Below the pieces are notes generated by a model, which searched no databases, had not been told where the DNA came from, and saw nothing but the letters and a program-made list of their open reading frames with translations. Shown here piece after piece: positions 24,101 to 36,714 of a DNA stretch of 64,000 bases (the first letter of the stretch is position 1; each line of letters begins with the position of its first letter). This stretch comes from Progne subis subis (taxonomy: Eukaryota; Chordata; Aves; Passeriformes; Hirundinidae): contig JAKJHU010001358.1 of NCBI GenBank assembly GCA_022316685.1, positions 62,001 through 126,000 on the forward strand, written 5' to 3'. Both the position numbers and the translations under genes were made by a program.

Positions 24101-25861
24101 TAATCCCTGTTCATAATTTCTGGTTTTTGGGGGAGATTCCAGTGCCACTGGCTGGAACAAGCACAGACCACTTGTCCTTTTTATCAGACCATCTGTTCCT
24201 GGACAGATTATCAGACTATCTGGACTCCAGTCTTTACAAGAAGCAGTTGACACCATTCACGACTTCCAGCCAGCAAAAAGTTGCCTCTTTGTGAGGCAGA
24301 AACTCCCAGAAGATTCAGAAATTCTTCCTTTTGTCGTTTTGGCTTTCAAAATAGCACTGCTCATATTTAACAAAGCAGAAAGCTTTACTAGTGTCTTTAG
24401 TCTTTTACCATTTCATGTCACTGTCACTGTCATTCTTTCAGCTGAGACAGTCTTTCCTCTCTTTTCCATCTTCCCTGGCAGGCTTTAATTCTGTGTCAAG
24501 TCAGTGGGATTACACAGTGCAGGGACAGGGGTATCTTATCTGCTGGCTCAATGTAAATTTGGGAGTGCTGACTTCATATGAGATGCCATGTTAGTGCCTG
24601 GATGTTTTAATCATGAAGGTGTTTGGATGGACAACTCCACCTGTGGAAAAATGCCACGGTTCTGATCTTCCCCTTCCGAAAGGAAAAACTCAGTGTTTGA
24701 GTTCAAAGTTGCTTTTGCTGGCCCTGTGTAGCTGGCATGAGGTGGAGTGTAAAAGCCTGTTCTGCATCTCTAGCCCCTCTGACAGTTAAGGTTTCTTCTG
24801 CTGAAAAAAACCACTTTGGATGGGTTTAAAGTAGGCAATGATTAACAGGTTCAGGATGTGCGCAAACAGTAGGCTTGGCCTCATATGAACACCTTTCACC
24901 CAAAAGAATGAGGGAGGCAGAAGCAAGAGGTAACTTACAGGGTGTTGTCTGCCCAGAAGCCAGTGTGGTTTATAGATGACCTTGTGTATCCACTGCAGAG
25001 AGCAGCTCCCTGCCCTGTTCACTGCTGCTGCTCCCCTGTCACCCTGTACCTGTAGCCTTGGAGCTGCCCCAGGGCCTGCCAGGCTGTGGGGCAGTGGCAC
25101 AGGACGGAGGCTTTTCAGGACTGTGTGTGGGTGATGCTGCTGCACTGCAGGGCTGAGGGGCTCCCCTATCCTGAGACATCCCAGTCAGGGTTCCTGGCAT
25201 TCACAGGCAAGCAGCCAGATCACTGCTCCATCCCACCCATCCCTTGGCAGGGGCTTTGGAGATGCTGCAGCCTTCTCAGGCTGTTTAGATTTTTGTCTTT
25301 TGTTACACTGCTGTTTTCCTGGAATCCCTGAGAACAGCCTGGGAGGCCATAGCAGGCCATTGGCTGTTAACTCTCAAGATCCCTGTTCCAAACCATGGCT
25401 ATGCACTGGTCTGATTTGTGCACCTGCTCCTTTCTGGGGGCAAATGGTCCCTGACAAAGTCCAGACAATGAGATTCCAAGTCAATGAAGGGCTTGTTGGG
25501 CCATCTTATTCTTCCAGTATCAGAGGTAACTTTGTGCTTTGCTGGGTCCCTCTCCCTGCTCTGGACAGTGCTCTTGTAGGTACATTGAGGTAGCGCAAGG
25601 GACTGCAGCCATGCCAGCTCCTGGTGCTTACTTCTCCTCTTCAGATTGAAAACCAGATTGATGCAAAGAGCAACTGCACTGGTGACTGTTCTAGCTGTAG
25701 TTGGTGTTGGTTGGTGATGGATCTCTCAGCTGGCTCCCAGGCAGTTCTGCAGCTCAAGGTGTACATTGACTTTGAAGTGTTAATGGATCTTTCTGCCTCT
25801 GGAAAGACACTGGATATGTCATCCTGGCAATCAGGGACTGCTCAGTTTCCCAGAGCAGGGG

Positions 25862-25927
25862 ATTTGGAGCTTGAAACTAGACAATATTCCTTCTAACCCA
25901 AACTATTCTATGATTTTATGATTCTGT
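25862..25927 (+). repeat. CR1 LINE 3' tail
   Basis: The short segment has the CR1 3' end signature: a TTCC...AACCCAAACTATTCTATG stretch followed by ATTTTATG and ATTCTGTG repeats. CR1 is the main LINE of birds. Only the 3' end is recognisable. Confidence 0.75.
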
Positions 25928-27253
25928 GTTTGCCTTGCTCGTGCTATGTACTTCAGCCCTGAGTGAGGAAAATCCCTTCTGAGGCCAGAATAGGAATTTG
26001 CCTGCTTGCAGGGGTGAGGCTTAGAGATTTGGACATTTGGATGGGGGAAGGATGGGGAGGAGTTTCCCCTTCTTGAATTGGGCATTTCATGCAAGTTTGG
26101 ATCTACTACACAGCTCTAAACCTACAAAAATAAGAAGTTCCTTTATTCTGAGCAAAGTGGGAAAATGGTGAAGTTGTTTTGAGCTGAGGGGAGCTGAGGT
26201 CTGGGGGAAGGAGGGGAATGCTCTTGCAGCCAGACACAGTCTCGCTGTAGTCCCAGAGCAGGCTGGAGGAGCAGCCTTTACAGACAGGTAGGGGTTCGGC
26301 TGCTCCTGAAGTTTCTCCAAAAGCCATCTGGGCAGCTCAGAAATTGCTGTTTCCCCAAAACACAGCAGGCCCTCACAAGGCAACAGACCAGACTGCGTAG
26401 GAAGTCAGATCCTGTGAGCTTGGAGAGCTGGGTCTGTATTGTCAGAGCCTGGTAAGGGAGGCTGCCCTGTGGAATGTGTGCACAGAGGGATTTATTTTAT
26501 TCTTCCTTGAGATGTATCTAAAACAAATTCAAGACTTGGTCTCTGGGATTTGTCTCTTCCTTCCAGACAAGGAAATAGTTGCCCGTTGATAAATGAAAGT
26601 CCAGATAGCAGTTCAATACTGATAGAATACTAGCAGAATACTGTACAATACTAGCAGAACTTCTGGAAGCAGATTTTGCAATATTGTACAGCTTGTGTAG
26701 CCCCTAACGTACGGCACCAGGTGTTAGAGAAAATGCCCCCTCCCAGTGTAGAAGGCTGATTCTCCAACTCATTATGAGAAACCAACTGGCACAACTTAGC
26801 TGTGGGACTTGAACCAGCTCTCAGAGTTTCTGCATGGAAGGAAGCTATTTCTGTGGCTGCTTATTAGAGACTATTGATCCTGGAGCAGCTTTTTTTGGAC
26901 ATGGCAGTGAGCCCCACTTTCCTCTCCCACTTTTAAATGAAAACAGCATCTTCTGTAGCGTAGGTTGTGGGTTTAAGCAGGATTTGAACTGATGCTTTTC
27001 CCTTTGCCTTTTCACCTCTTTCTTTTCATCTCCTACTTTCTAATGACATTAATGGCCATTAGACTGTGAAATGTAATTTGCCCAGAATACAGACCTCCCA
27101 TTGTTCATGGCTTTCTGTTTACCAGACGCTCTCTTGGGAGCATGATATCTGCTTTCATCTGCTACAATTTCACCCCTGTTAATGTTTGGAAGCTGAAAGG
27201 CCAACCCATATTAGTATTCAACAGAAGGTTTCAACTCTCTTTTTCTCCAATAG

Positions 27254-27450
27254 GGGAAACTGGCCTTGGTAAGTCCACCCTTCATGGACACCCTTTTCAA
27301 CACCAAGTTTGAAGGTGACCCAGCATCTCACTCACAGCCTGGAGTCCAGCTGAAATCCAGTACCTATGACCTGCAGGAGAGCAATGTCAACCTCAAGCTG
27401 ACTATTGTGAGCACAGTGGGCTTTGGGGATCAGATCAATAAAGAGGACAG
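27254..27450 (+). pseudogene. SEPTIN6: SEPTIN6 exon 3 (P-loop exon) with 1-nt insertion
   Basis: Acceptor TAG at 27251-27253 and donor GTGAGT at 27451. The exon encodes the G1 P-loop [10 protein letters not shown], then [13 protein letters not shown], and near its end the G3-type STVGFGDQ. It is 197 nt long, whereas the phases of exons 2 and 4 require 196. The extra base is at or next to 27283: the P-loop is in one frame up to CTT (27280-27282) and the ATG of MDTLF (27284) starts one base late. Read straight through, the frame meets TGA at 27310-27312, leaving only the P-loop part of the septin. Skipping exon 3 would not restore the frame. Either this gene copy is broken or the base is an assembly error. 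Confidence 0.9.
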
Positions 27451-28631
27451 GTGAGTGTGGGGGAGAGAGGCTATATCCTGGCTTTTCATTCTCCCTGTGA
27501 CCTAGTTGGGCCTGACTTCACTGCAGTTTTCCTGCTTGCTTCTTAGGAGTTGTCCTTGTCACCTCTTTGGGATGGGACAGGTAGAAGAGAGGACAGAAGC
27601 TCTGGAGTACTCAGCACTGCTTCAGCTATAAAGCAGCTTTTCTCATGCTGTCAGAGGCAATTTCTGCCCTGCTGGCAACCTTCTGCCCAAATTCATCTGG
27701 TGGGGAGACTGAAATGCTCCAGGGCATCTGGGCTTGTTTTGAGTTTGTGCTGACCTCAAGCTACTGACCAAACCACTAGTGTGGTTTAGCGTCTGCTTGG
27801 CTTAATATCCACTTTTGGCAGGGCTCTTCCATGGGAAGAACCAAAGGAAGCACTGATAAATGTGCAGCGAGATACCCTGGGGGAGTGTCTTGGCAGCTCA
27901 CATCCTAGAGTGGCTGGAGTGTGTTGGTTAAGGCATGTGCAGTTACACCAGACAGTCTCCTAAGGTGCATCTCTGCAGATGACATTGCTGATGAGATTTG
28001 CTTTTTTGTGTGTCTGTTAGATATTTTTTAAAGTTTGTTTAAATTGTACTGATGTCCTTTACATTATGAGTCTGGCAGGCTCTGTATTTCAGAAGGCCTT
28101 GCAAGGGAGTTGCAGGAATTTCCTGCCTCAGAGCACGGGGTAAAGGTAGTACTGAATGAAGCTGCGTCTTCCTACGAGCAGCACTCAGGGCTATAAGAGC
28201 AGCAAGCCATTCACTCCCTGAGTGCAAGCGAAGGGTTACACACTGCTTGCAAATGAGTCCTACATTAAGCCTTGCTTTAGAAAGTCTCTACACCCTCTGC
28301 ATTTCAGAATACTGAGAGTTTCTGCTTTCCCTGGAGAGGGATCGGTGTATCTGCTGTCCTCTGCTGAATTCCAGTACTGTGTTTTGACTAACAGGCTGCT
28401 AGGGTCTGATGTAGGACCATGTCTCTTGTCAGCAGTGCAACTTTAAAATTTCTTACAAGGTGAGGAGCAAGGGAGGTAGAGAGAATTGGTCTCAGAAAGT
28501 GGAAAATGGAAAGTGAAATCTATCAACAGTTTGTTTCTTAAAAGCAAGCCAAACCAAGGGGCGTTGTCCTATTTGTTTAGCTCTCTGACTGTGAGATGTA
28601 AAGCTTTTTTTTTTTTTTCCTTTCACCAAAG

Positions 28632-28818
28632 CTATAAGCCCATCGTTGAGTTCATTGATGCTCAGTTTGAAGCCTACTTGCAGGAAGAACTGAAGATAAA
28701 AAGGGTCTTGCACAACTACCATGACACCCGGATCCATGCTTGCTTGTACTTCATTGCTCCAACAGGCCATTCCCTGAAATCCCTGGACTTGGTAACAATG
28801 AAGAAGCTTGACAGCAAG
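28632..28818 (+). CDS. SEPTIN6: SEPTIN6 exon 4
   Basis: 187 nt, starting in phase 2 and ending in phase 0. It encodes [19 protein letters not shown] and then [14 protein letters not shown]...[12 protein letters not shown], the core G-domain with the septin PTGH segment. Acceptor CACCAAAG; donor AAG|GTTGGC, a weak match beyond the GT. The exon itself has no internal stop. Confidence 0.93.
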
Positions 28819-29048
28819 GTTGGCACAAGTAAGCTCTTACTGGGCAGATTTACTGCTTTGCATAGTGGAAAGGCTGCTGCTTTTCCAGAGCATCTCCCTA
28901 CTTTGATTAGCACTTCTGGTGGAAATGACAGTTGGAAAATAATTCTGTAGATGTATTGAGCACTTACAAGTTTTTGAAGGTTGTATTGCAGACTTAGAGA
29001 AACTCCCAGGAGCAAAGTTGATTACTTCATACCTCTGGTTTTTTCTAG

Positions 29049-29210
29049 GTGAACATCATTCCCATCATTGCCAAATCTGATGCCATTTCCAAGAGTGAGC
29101 TGACCAAGTTTAAAATAAAAATCACAAGTGAACTGGTCAGTAATGGAGTGCAGATCTACCAGTTCCCGACAGATGATGAATCAGTGGCGGAGATAAATGG
29201 GACAATGAAT
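29049..29210 (+). CDS. SEPTIN6: SEPTIN6 exon 5 (G4 motif)
   Basis: 162 nt (54 codons), with TCTAG acceptor and GTAAGT donor. It encodes [20 protein letters not shown], where AKSD is the G4 guanine-specificity motif, and continues through [20 protein letters not shown]. The frame is open and closely matches the SEPTIN6 family. Confidence 0.95.
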
Positions 29211-32131
29211 GTAAGTGACTTGGTTCTTCCTCCTCTCCTATAATAGCACTGTCAGTGTAGGGGTTGGTGACCCACATTGGAATGTTCCTTAAATCTAATT
29301 TCCCATTTATTTTGTGTCTTAAAAACAGAGGATTTCACAAGAATCTCATCCTTGTAGTGTCATCCTAGGCTAGGAGAGCTTTGTGGTAGGCTACTGCCTC
29401 TCTGGTGGCCTTTTCTAGTCAGAAAATAGACTTTAATACCCTTCCTTGTCGTCATGTGTATTCTGTTGAGGGACGTATAAGAAATCAGTGTTTAAACTCT
29501 TTTCAGCTCAAGGGTTTGTCATTATTCCTATCCTATGTAATCACTTTATGGCCTCCCACCAGTAAACTTCCAGAATCCTGTGGCATGGAATTACACAGCT
29601 TAACCAACAAGGTGTGAAAAACAGTGCACAACTCGGGCCAGACATGCCTCGAGGTGCCTGCAGGTGCCCATTCTGGCTCTGGCCTGCCCAGCATTGTGGG
29701 TGCCTGTCTGTGTCTCTTTGAGGATGAAGCAAGCTGTCCCTTGGCCCTTCTGGCAGCACATCCTGACCATGGTCCCATTTTCCAGAAGGCTTTTCACAGG
29801 AAATCAAGTAGGGGAAGCTGATTGCTTTACTGCTGTGGATGTAGTAGAGATCTAGCTGATGTCCATTTATGTCACCTCTTGATTAGTATTAATAGTTGTA
29901 GAGTGTTCTGGAGAGGCCTGAAAGAAACATGAAGTTTGTCCTTACATAGGAGCTGTCAGTGATGGTTTCCTGGTCAGAGCACTTAGCCCTTCTGAGGGAT
30001 GGAAGTGAACCTCTGCTTGTCTTTCAGCCATTTACTTGTCTCCTGGGAGAGAATTGCTGTCTTAGGTTGCAGATGTTCTGGGTTGTGTCAGTTGCTGCAC
30101 AGACAAATCAACTCTTTAATCCTCTATTACAGTCAGAATTACCAGGTTTATGGGGACAAAGCAGTCCAGAATTTGACCAAGGCAATTTTGCAGGTCTAGA
30201 AAACTTGTATCCAAATACTGATATTATTAGAAACATAAGATAAACATTACTCTTACTCTGTGTGTGTCCCATGTGAGAGCAGGGGGCTCAGGAATACAGG
30301 GGGAAGAGCCCATCTCTGAGTGCTTACTGGCAGTTCTGCTTTGTTTGCAGTTTGACTGTATGAGCCATGCTTTGAAAGCAAAAACATAATCTCTGAAATC
30401 TTTTGCTTGTACCAGCTGTCATGACCTTGTCCAAGTTTTTGGATAACCTGTGGAATTCACTACCTGCTCTTGAGAGCAATCCAGGGTCACTGATCTTTCA
30501 TGTTGTGCTGGCTTGAAAGCAAAACCAGTGAGAGACTCCAAGTCAGAAAAAACAATTTAATAGGAGGAGAAAAGATAAAATAAAAGCAGTAGTACAAAAG
30601 ATCACTGACAGAGTCAGAATACAACCTGATACCTTGAAGTGGTGGTAGCAGTCCAGATGAAGTGGTCTTGTTGAAGCAGTGATCCCATAGAAAGGTCTGG
30701 TAGCTCTTGTCCTCTGGGAATCCAGTGGGTAAGGCTGCCTGTACTGTCCCAAATCCCAGATTATATCCAGGTGGGAATGCTTGGCTCCTTCCCCTGGGTG
30801 GAGCATCTCACAATGGGATGATCTCATTCTAGGCGTCTTGCAATGGGTCCTTGATTGCCCATTAAACAGAGATAGCTCCTGGAGGGAGTTATCTGAGTCA
30901 TGCAGCAGGGCATTGATGGCCCATTAACAGAAGATAGTCTGGAAGGATTGGGCAAGGGAAACACTGCCCAACCTAGTTTCAACAGGTCATGCAGATGGTG
31001 ATAGAATACATACTTTGGGCACTTCTTACATTGTAACCTAGGACACATGTAGTTGGCTTCTTGAGGCCCGTTCAATTGTCTAGAATTTGGTGCACTTTAA
31101 AAGCTTTGCCTAACAAATGTCACTTCACAAAACTCAGCAGAAAGATGTGGTGCAAGGAGCTGGGAACTCAAAGTGCTGAAACTTTGCACTTGACTTCCTT
31201 GCAGCTTGGCAGTATGCAGTGTAGTTCCCAGGAGCAAGGAAGGTGGGGAGAAATCTCACTTACAGAAAAATGCAGCAAAGTACAATAGCAATGTCTGGGG
31301 AGTTTGCTTGGCTGCCTGAGTTTTGGAGATGAGAAGACTATAAGGTGAAATCTTCAGAGCCTAGATAGGTGTTAAGAGAATTTCAGCTCCAATTTTGCTG
31401 AGCTTGCACTGGGCAAGTCTCTTTTTGCCTTCTGCAGAGAGATCATTTTACTAAGAAGTGACAATTTCTGATTTCTGAGTTTCTGAAAATCAAATCCCTC
31501 TTGTTCTTAGTAAGCCTTTGTGTAATGTGGAGTTCATATCTCAGCTTGAAGAGTGTGACCTTGGGTCACACTGGACACAGTGGCTGGGGGCATGTTCAGC
31601 CCTTCCTCACCAAGGTGGAAGCAAGCAGGGAGGAAGGAGCTATTACTCTGGGGGTGAAGGATGGACTTCCATCTCATGATCTGATGGAGCAAGGTGTCTT
31701 GTGCTCCATGAGCTAAAGGAGTGGTGGGGGGATAAAATAAAGAAGGCTTCAAGACCTCTTACTGCTTCTGTGCTTGTGCAGATGTTCTCCTCAGGCACAT
31801 GCAAGCCCCGGGACAGCACCACAGTCCGAGCCGCAGCACTCTGTTCCAGCTGTCACTCTGATGCCAGTCTTGCACTGGCTCATCTCACCTGACACTGTGG
31901 CTGGGAGGATCAGCCAGGTAGAGGATATAGAGTGGTAGCACTAAACAAAGTTTCCAAAAAAAGGACCCACCCTGCTACCCCTTGTCTTGGACTAGTGGCA
32001 AGTGACTAGGCTCCCTGAGATTAGCGTGTGCATAATGACTGTCTTGCTCAGTGGCTGTGCTCATCTCTGTGTGCTGGCAGGTCAGCCAGGTCTGAGAGGG
32101 ACTAACATGGATATCATTAAATGTGTTCCAG
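29211..32131 (+). other. SEPTIN6 intron 5
   Basis: 2.9-kb intron holding solo LTR G2. The rest shows short ORFs only and no recognisable exon. Confidence 0.7.
30504..31045 (-). mobile_element. Solo LTR G2, TSD CATGT
   Basis: 542-bp TG...CA element in SEPTIN6 intron 5, closely related to LTR G1 and flanked by exact CATGT at 30499-30503 and 31046-31050. It has the same orientation as G1. Confidence 0.88.
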
Positions 32132-32228
32132 GCCCACTTGCCATTTGCAGTGGTCGGGAGCATGGAGGAACTGAAAATAGGAAACAAAATGATGAAAGCT
32201 CGTCAGTACCCTTGGGGCACAGTGCAGG
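32132..32228 (+). CDS. SEPTIN6: SEPTIN6 exon 6
   Basis: 97 nt, ending in phase 1 with a GTGAGT donor. It encodes [20 protein letters not shown] and [10 protein letters not shown], part of the G-domain leading to the septin-unique element. Confidence 0.94.
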
Positions 32229-32479
32229 GTGAGTTGAGCCCTGGGATTTTCATTGCATGAATGGTGACACTTGTGCAAGGAGGCAGGGGGCTTTCATAAA
32301 AGGAGTAAGGGCCTGCTTTACTGGATCCTTTGTTAAATCCTTGTGTCAGGCCTATAGTGCCAGTTTTCTCTGCTTGGAAGAGGTGGGGTTAAACCTGTTG
32401 GAGGAGTAGACAATTGGGGAATGTGGGAAGAGATCTTAGTTTCTGTGCCCATTTTCCACCTTACCATGTCTTCTTACAG

Positions 32480-32648
32480 TGGAGAACGAAGCTCACTGCG
32501 ACTTTGTGAAGTTGCGGGAGATGCTGATCCGCGTGAACATGGAAGACCTTTGTGAGCAGACCCACACACGCCACTATGAGCTCTACAGGCGATGTAAACT
32601 GGAAGAGATGGGTTTCAAGGACACTGATCCAGATAGCAAACCCTTCAG
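32480..32648 (+). CDS. SEPTIN6: SEPTIN6 exon 7 (septin-unique element)
   Basis: 169 nt between TTACAG and GTGACA. It encodes [20 protein letters not shown], then [20 protein letters not shown] and [10 protein letters not shown]. This is the septin-unique region that forms the G-interface. In the family the residue after EDL is normally arginine; here it is cysteine (TGT in place of CGT), a CpG-type change at a strongly conserved position. Confidence 0.94.
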
Positions 32649-32903
32649 GTGACATCCCTGGAGGAGACAGGAGAGCTTGAGAGAGGCATTGTTGGATGCG
32701 CTGTGTGCTCATGTGTGTGTGTATCCTTGGGGGAGCACAGAAAATACAATGCAGCAAGAAAAACTGCCAGGTCAGATAAATCCAGACTTCAGCAAAGGTC
32801 TGTCTGGGAGAAGGTGAAAATACAGGGAGGATGTGCAGGACTGACTTGTGAATCTGCAAGTATGGGAGTAGAAATGTCTGTGCTGCAGAGAGACAGTGAT
32901 TCC

Positions 32904-33343
32904 TGTTTTGGGCTTACCTAGAAACAGAGGCCAGACAAAGTTAAAAGGATAAAAGCGGATATATTTAATGAAGGGCCTTCAGGTAACATTAAGGGCAGAT
33001 GAAGCCTCTCCAAGGGGCTACACCCAAAATGAATGATGGTCACAAGTTTTTTAGACAGATATAAGTTTGGTCTATATTACATATCAGGTGTTAATCTTCC
33101 AATTATGGCTTCAGGTAATGAAGTCATTTACCTCCCAGTTTGCCTCCTCCCCAATTCACTTTTGTTTATACTTTTCGGGGCCTGAGGCTGTAGGGTGTCC
33201 TTGGATCTCAGGCCCAGAGGGATTGTTTTGTCTGATTAAAATGTGAAGACAGTTAACTAACACTTTATATGGAGTTTAAAATTATACACTAATGCAGTAC
33301 AGGATTTGAAAAATATAAAAGCTAAAATCTTAAGGCATCAACA
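32904..33343. repeat. Possible old solo LTR in SEPTIN6 intron 7
   Basis: A 440-bp segment starting TGTTTTGGGC and ending ATCAACA, with LTR-like AT-rich ends and a GC-richer middle. Clean target duplications are not visible (AGTGATTCC and AGTGTTCC nearby are only similar). No relative elsewhere in the window. Confidence 0.35.
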
Positions 33344-33577
33344 GCAGTGTTCCTCTGAACTAGTGTTTGTTGCCAGCTGGTCTCTTTGAATTGCCCAACA
33401 CTCGGTATACAGAGAAGTGCCAAAAATCATGGGATAAAGAAGACCTTGGGCACATGTGGGTGGTGAGTAGCAAATGTGTTGTGTGCAAAGCAATAGTAAT
33501 GGTGAGGGCCTGATTTCAGAGGGTCAGGAAAAGCAATTTGTCCCAAGTCTTATCACTGGACTTTCATTCCTTTTCAG

Positions 33578-33710
33578 CTTACAAGAAACTTACGAAGCCA
33601 AAAGAAATGAGTTTCTGGGAGAACTGCAGAAAAAGGAAGAGGCAATGAGACAGATGTTTGTCCAGAGGGTCAAGGAAAAAGAAGCAGAATTGAAGGAGGC
33701 TGAAAAAGAG
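33578..33710 (+). CDS. SEPTIN6: SEPTIN6 exon 8 (start of coiled coil)
   Basis: 133 nt between TTTTCAG and GTAAAG. It encodes [20 protein letters not shown] and [20 protein letters not shown], the start of the C-terminal coiled coil through which SEPTIN6-group septins pair with SEPTIN7. Open frame. Confidence 0.95.
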
Positions 33711-33995
33711 GTAAAGACTGCAGTACTTGTGTCTTCATGGCTGTGAGTGATAGATTCACTCCCAAGTAGGTAACTATTGCCAAAGCACTTTCTGCAGAGT
33801 GTGGTTTAGGACTTTCTTACCAGGAAGTCTAAGGTTTAACTTGAATGGGGATGTTAAGGTGTTCAGTCTGTAGGACAAAACTGAATCACAGTGCTTGTTC
33901 TGTACAACTTACTGCACCAGGAAAGGGCCAGAGTCTTGATTCTGATGGAGAGGTGCAGTGTGGTAAAAGTCAAGGAGAGAAGCAGCCCTTGAGAT

Positions 33996-34641
33996 TGTTA
34001 TAAATGAAAAACGCTCCAATTTATTAATTGAGGGAAATTTATTAATAAAAGAAAGGTCCAAATAGAATTTTAGAGAGCAACAACAAAAAACCACTATCAA
34101 AAAAAAAAAAAGGGTCAGTGCTGAGCCTGGGTGTCAGCGCTGGGTGAGACACAGGTTTGCCCGCTGCAGCAGAGGGTCCCCTGTGCTCCACTCCGACTGT
34201 CCTGTCTGAGCGATTTTTATACGGTTTTTTTCGCCCGAGGCTGAGTCCCTTTTCTTCTGGTTCGGACTACACGTATTCATGAGGAGTTCTTTCTCTGTGG
34301 CAAGTTGAACAAAACATGTCCGGAAAGTGATGAGCACCCGTGATCGTGTTCCCGGGCATTGAGATGTATCTCTCTGATGGCCCTAGTTAACTCAGTCTCC
34401 GGATATTTATCACATATTCATTGCCCAGCGTTCCTCGGATCACCTTGATGGATGGTCCATCTCCGAGCTGGCCACACTTATTTTATTGTAAATGAAGTCC
34501 TTCCTCCTTTGTCCAGGTGGTTTTGACATTATGTTGCAGTCTCTGGCTTGTGAGTTTTAAAGCTTATAAGAATATATTTTAACAGAACATAAAAATATAT
34601 GACAATTTTATTTGCACGAATTATCATATACACATATAACA
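33996..34641 (-). mobile_element. Solo LTR A4 in SEPTIN6 intron 8
   Basis: 646-bp TG...CA element, the closest relative in the window of the ERV A 5' LTR (shared TGTTATAAATGAA start and a shared GTCCATCTCC stretch). The flanks share AGAT (33992-33995 and 34642-34645), a 4-bp TSD, unlike the 5-bp TSDs of A2 and A5. Confidence 0.8.
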
Positions 34642-34719
34642 AGATGAACTTGTTTTACAAAAAATACACCCATAGAACTTTCTTAGCATTGTGAAAAATC
34701 CATTAATTTACTGACCTTT

Positions 34720-35471
34720 TGTCTCAGTTTGAAAGACAGGTATCTACTAGGGAGGGGCAGGGCCTCTCTAAGAGTGGAGAATTCAAATCCCTTCCCTTTA
34801 AATTATTATAATTTAGAAAATTAAGGGGTCTTTCAGGCAGAGGTATGGAGGAAGGGATAACAGTTCTTTACTAGTATGTATAACAAGGCAAATAAACAAC
34901 AATAACTACAGCATTAATAATAAACAGAACCAGGAACCTCGAGGGGCTTTGTTTCACAAAGCCCGGGGCAGTCTGATCTATTGGGACTTTGAGAGCACTA
35001 AGCTGGAACGGTGGAAACTCCCAGGCTGGTGGATGGAACAGCAGGATGTCCCTGGCAGGCAGGGGGGTGCAGGGCTACAGTGTAGCAAAAAGAGCAGTGC
35101 TGAAGAAGACGTGATGGCCAGACAGGGCTGGCCTAGCTCCAGCAGGGCAGGTGAAGGAGATAAGAATTCTTGGGCACACAAGCAGATGATGGTAGATTTC
35201 CCAGGACTGGACTTTCTGTTGACAGTGGACTTCTCCCGCAGCAAGCAGCAGCTTGGCCATCTTCTCTCCGATGCTGAGAGCAAGAAGAGCTAAGCTGCCT
35301 CTAGCTCTGTCTTTTTCTTGCCCCAAAACTCATGTGATTTTCCCCATCTTGACTTTTGGCCACTTCTTTTGTGTTGGTCAAGCACTATCTAAGCACTAGT
35401 GCTTAGTCTCTCAGCAACTTATGGGGAAAAATTCTATAAGAAAAAAAAAGGAACAAACTTAACCCATAACA
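34720..35471 (-). mobile_element. Solo LTR F3, TSD CCTTT
   Basis: 752-bp TG...CA element in SEPTIN6 intron 8, with exact CCTTT at 34715-34719 and 35472-35476. Very similar to LTR F2 throughout. Orientation is inferred from the family. Confidence 0.9.
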
Positions 35472-35781
35472 CCTTTAAAGAGGAATAAGGCAGAGACCCC
35501 TGGAGATAGATTTGGGGTTTTTTTTTACATTTATGCTCTCCTAATCCTCTGTTCTTAGTCTGCACAATGATGCATTACTAGAACACTGCCTGTAAGTTGT
35601 TGTGGAAGGAGGCTGTTCCCTGCCCTTTGTTTAGGCACTGGCAGCTCAGGAACTAGAAATGATGTGGAGACCAATGGAGACTCAAAGGTTCAGATCTCAA
35701 GGGATCCTTCCATTTTCCTCTTTTCCTGTGAACAGAATATCTGGTAGTGCCACATCCTGCTCACCTCTCCTTTCCCTTTAG

Positions 35782-35973
<192 letters not shown>

Positions 35974-36315
35974 TAAGTTGCTAACCCAGAGGTATTTGCT
36001 TTTTGGTAATGATTCTCCCTGACTATTTTCTTGGGTGTTCATATCTCCCTCCAACATAGCCAGTCCTTATCAGGGGAAGGTTTTCAGACAGATTTAATCC
36101 CTAGTAAGGCTGAGCAGTATCTGGAAGCATGTAACATTTGCTGTCATCCTGAAGAGCAGAGAGCAATACTAACTTCCCTCTTTGCCTTCTGACAGCATGT
36201 GAGAGGATGAACTTGTTTTCATTCCTGTGCTGGGTTAAGTACCAACCGGGCAGAAACACCAAATTATGTCGTGGTTTCACGTTCACCTGTCTCTGCCAAA
36301 TTTAGTGTAGTGGTT

Positions 36316-36714
36316 TGTCACCGAGACACACAAAGAAGTCACACGCAGACAAATATTTTGCAAAGCAGAGGTCCTTCCAGATCCCAGCTTCTGCTGAGAG
36401 AGCAGAGAGAGAAGGAAGACCGTCTCCTTGTTTATTCTTTACTTTTTATACATTTGTGGGTCTGGCAGAAGATTGGCTTTTTGGGGTTTCCACCCCTCAG
36501 CCTCAGTGGCCAGACCAACTGTCAATTACAGTTGTTTTTCAGGTTAGAATTATGCAAACAAAGGACAAGGAATGAAAAACAAAGGATTTGTTTATATTAC
36601 ATCTGTGGGAAAGATAGAAAAACTGCTCTAACATTGTACAGTAGCTAAAAAGATCTGACTCCATTATGAAACTCAAAAGGCTAAATAAAAAAACTCAGAA
36701 AAACCAGGGTAACA
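36316..36714 (-). mobile_element. Solo LTR D2, TSD GTGGTT
   Basis: 399-bp TG...CA element with exact 6-bp GTGGTT at 36310-36315 and 36715-36720, as expected for class II ERVs. It is inserted ten bases inside LTR C2. Closely similar to the ERV D 5' LTR at 18746-19144. Confidence 0.92.

Larger units (their letters stand above)
19752..27253 (+). other. SEPTIN6 intron 2 (7.5 kb)
   Basis: Between exons 2 and 3. It contains solo LTR G1 and a CR1 3' fragment. The remaining stretches (19752-20558, 21124-25861 and 25928-27253) show only short chance ORFs and no exon-like segment that I can recognise. Confidence 0.7.
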
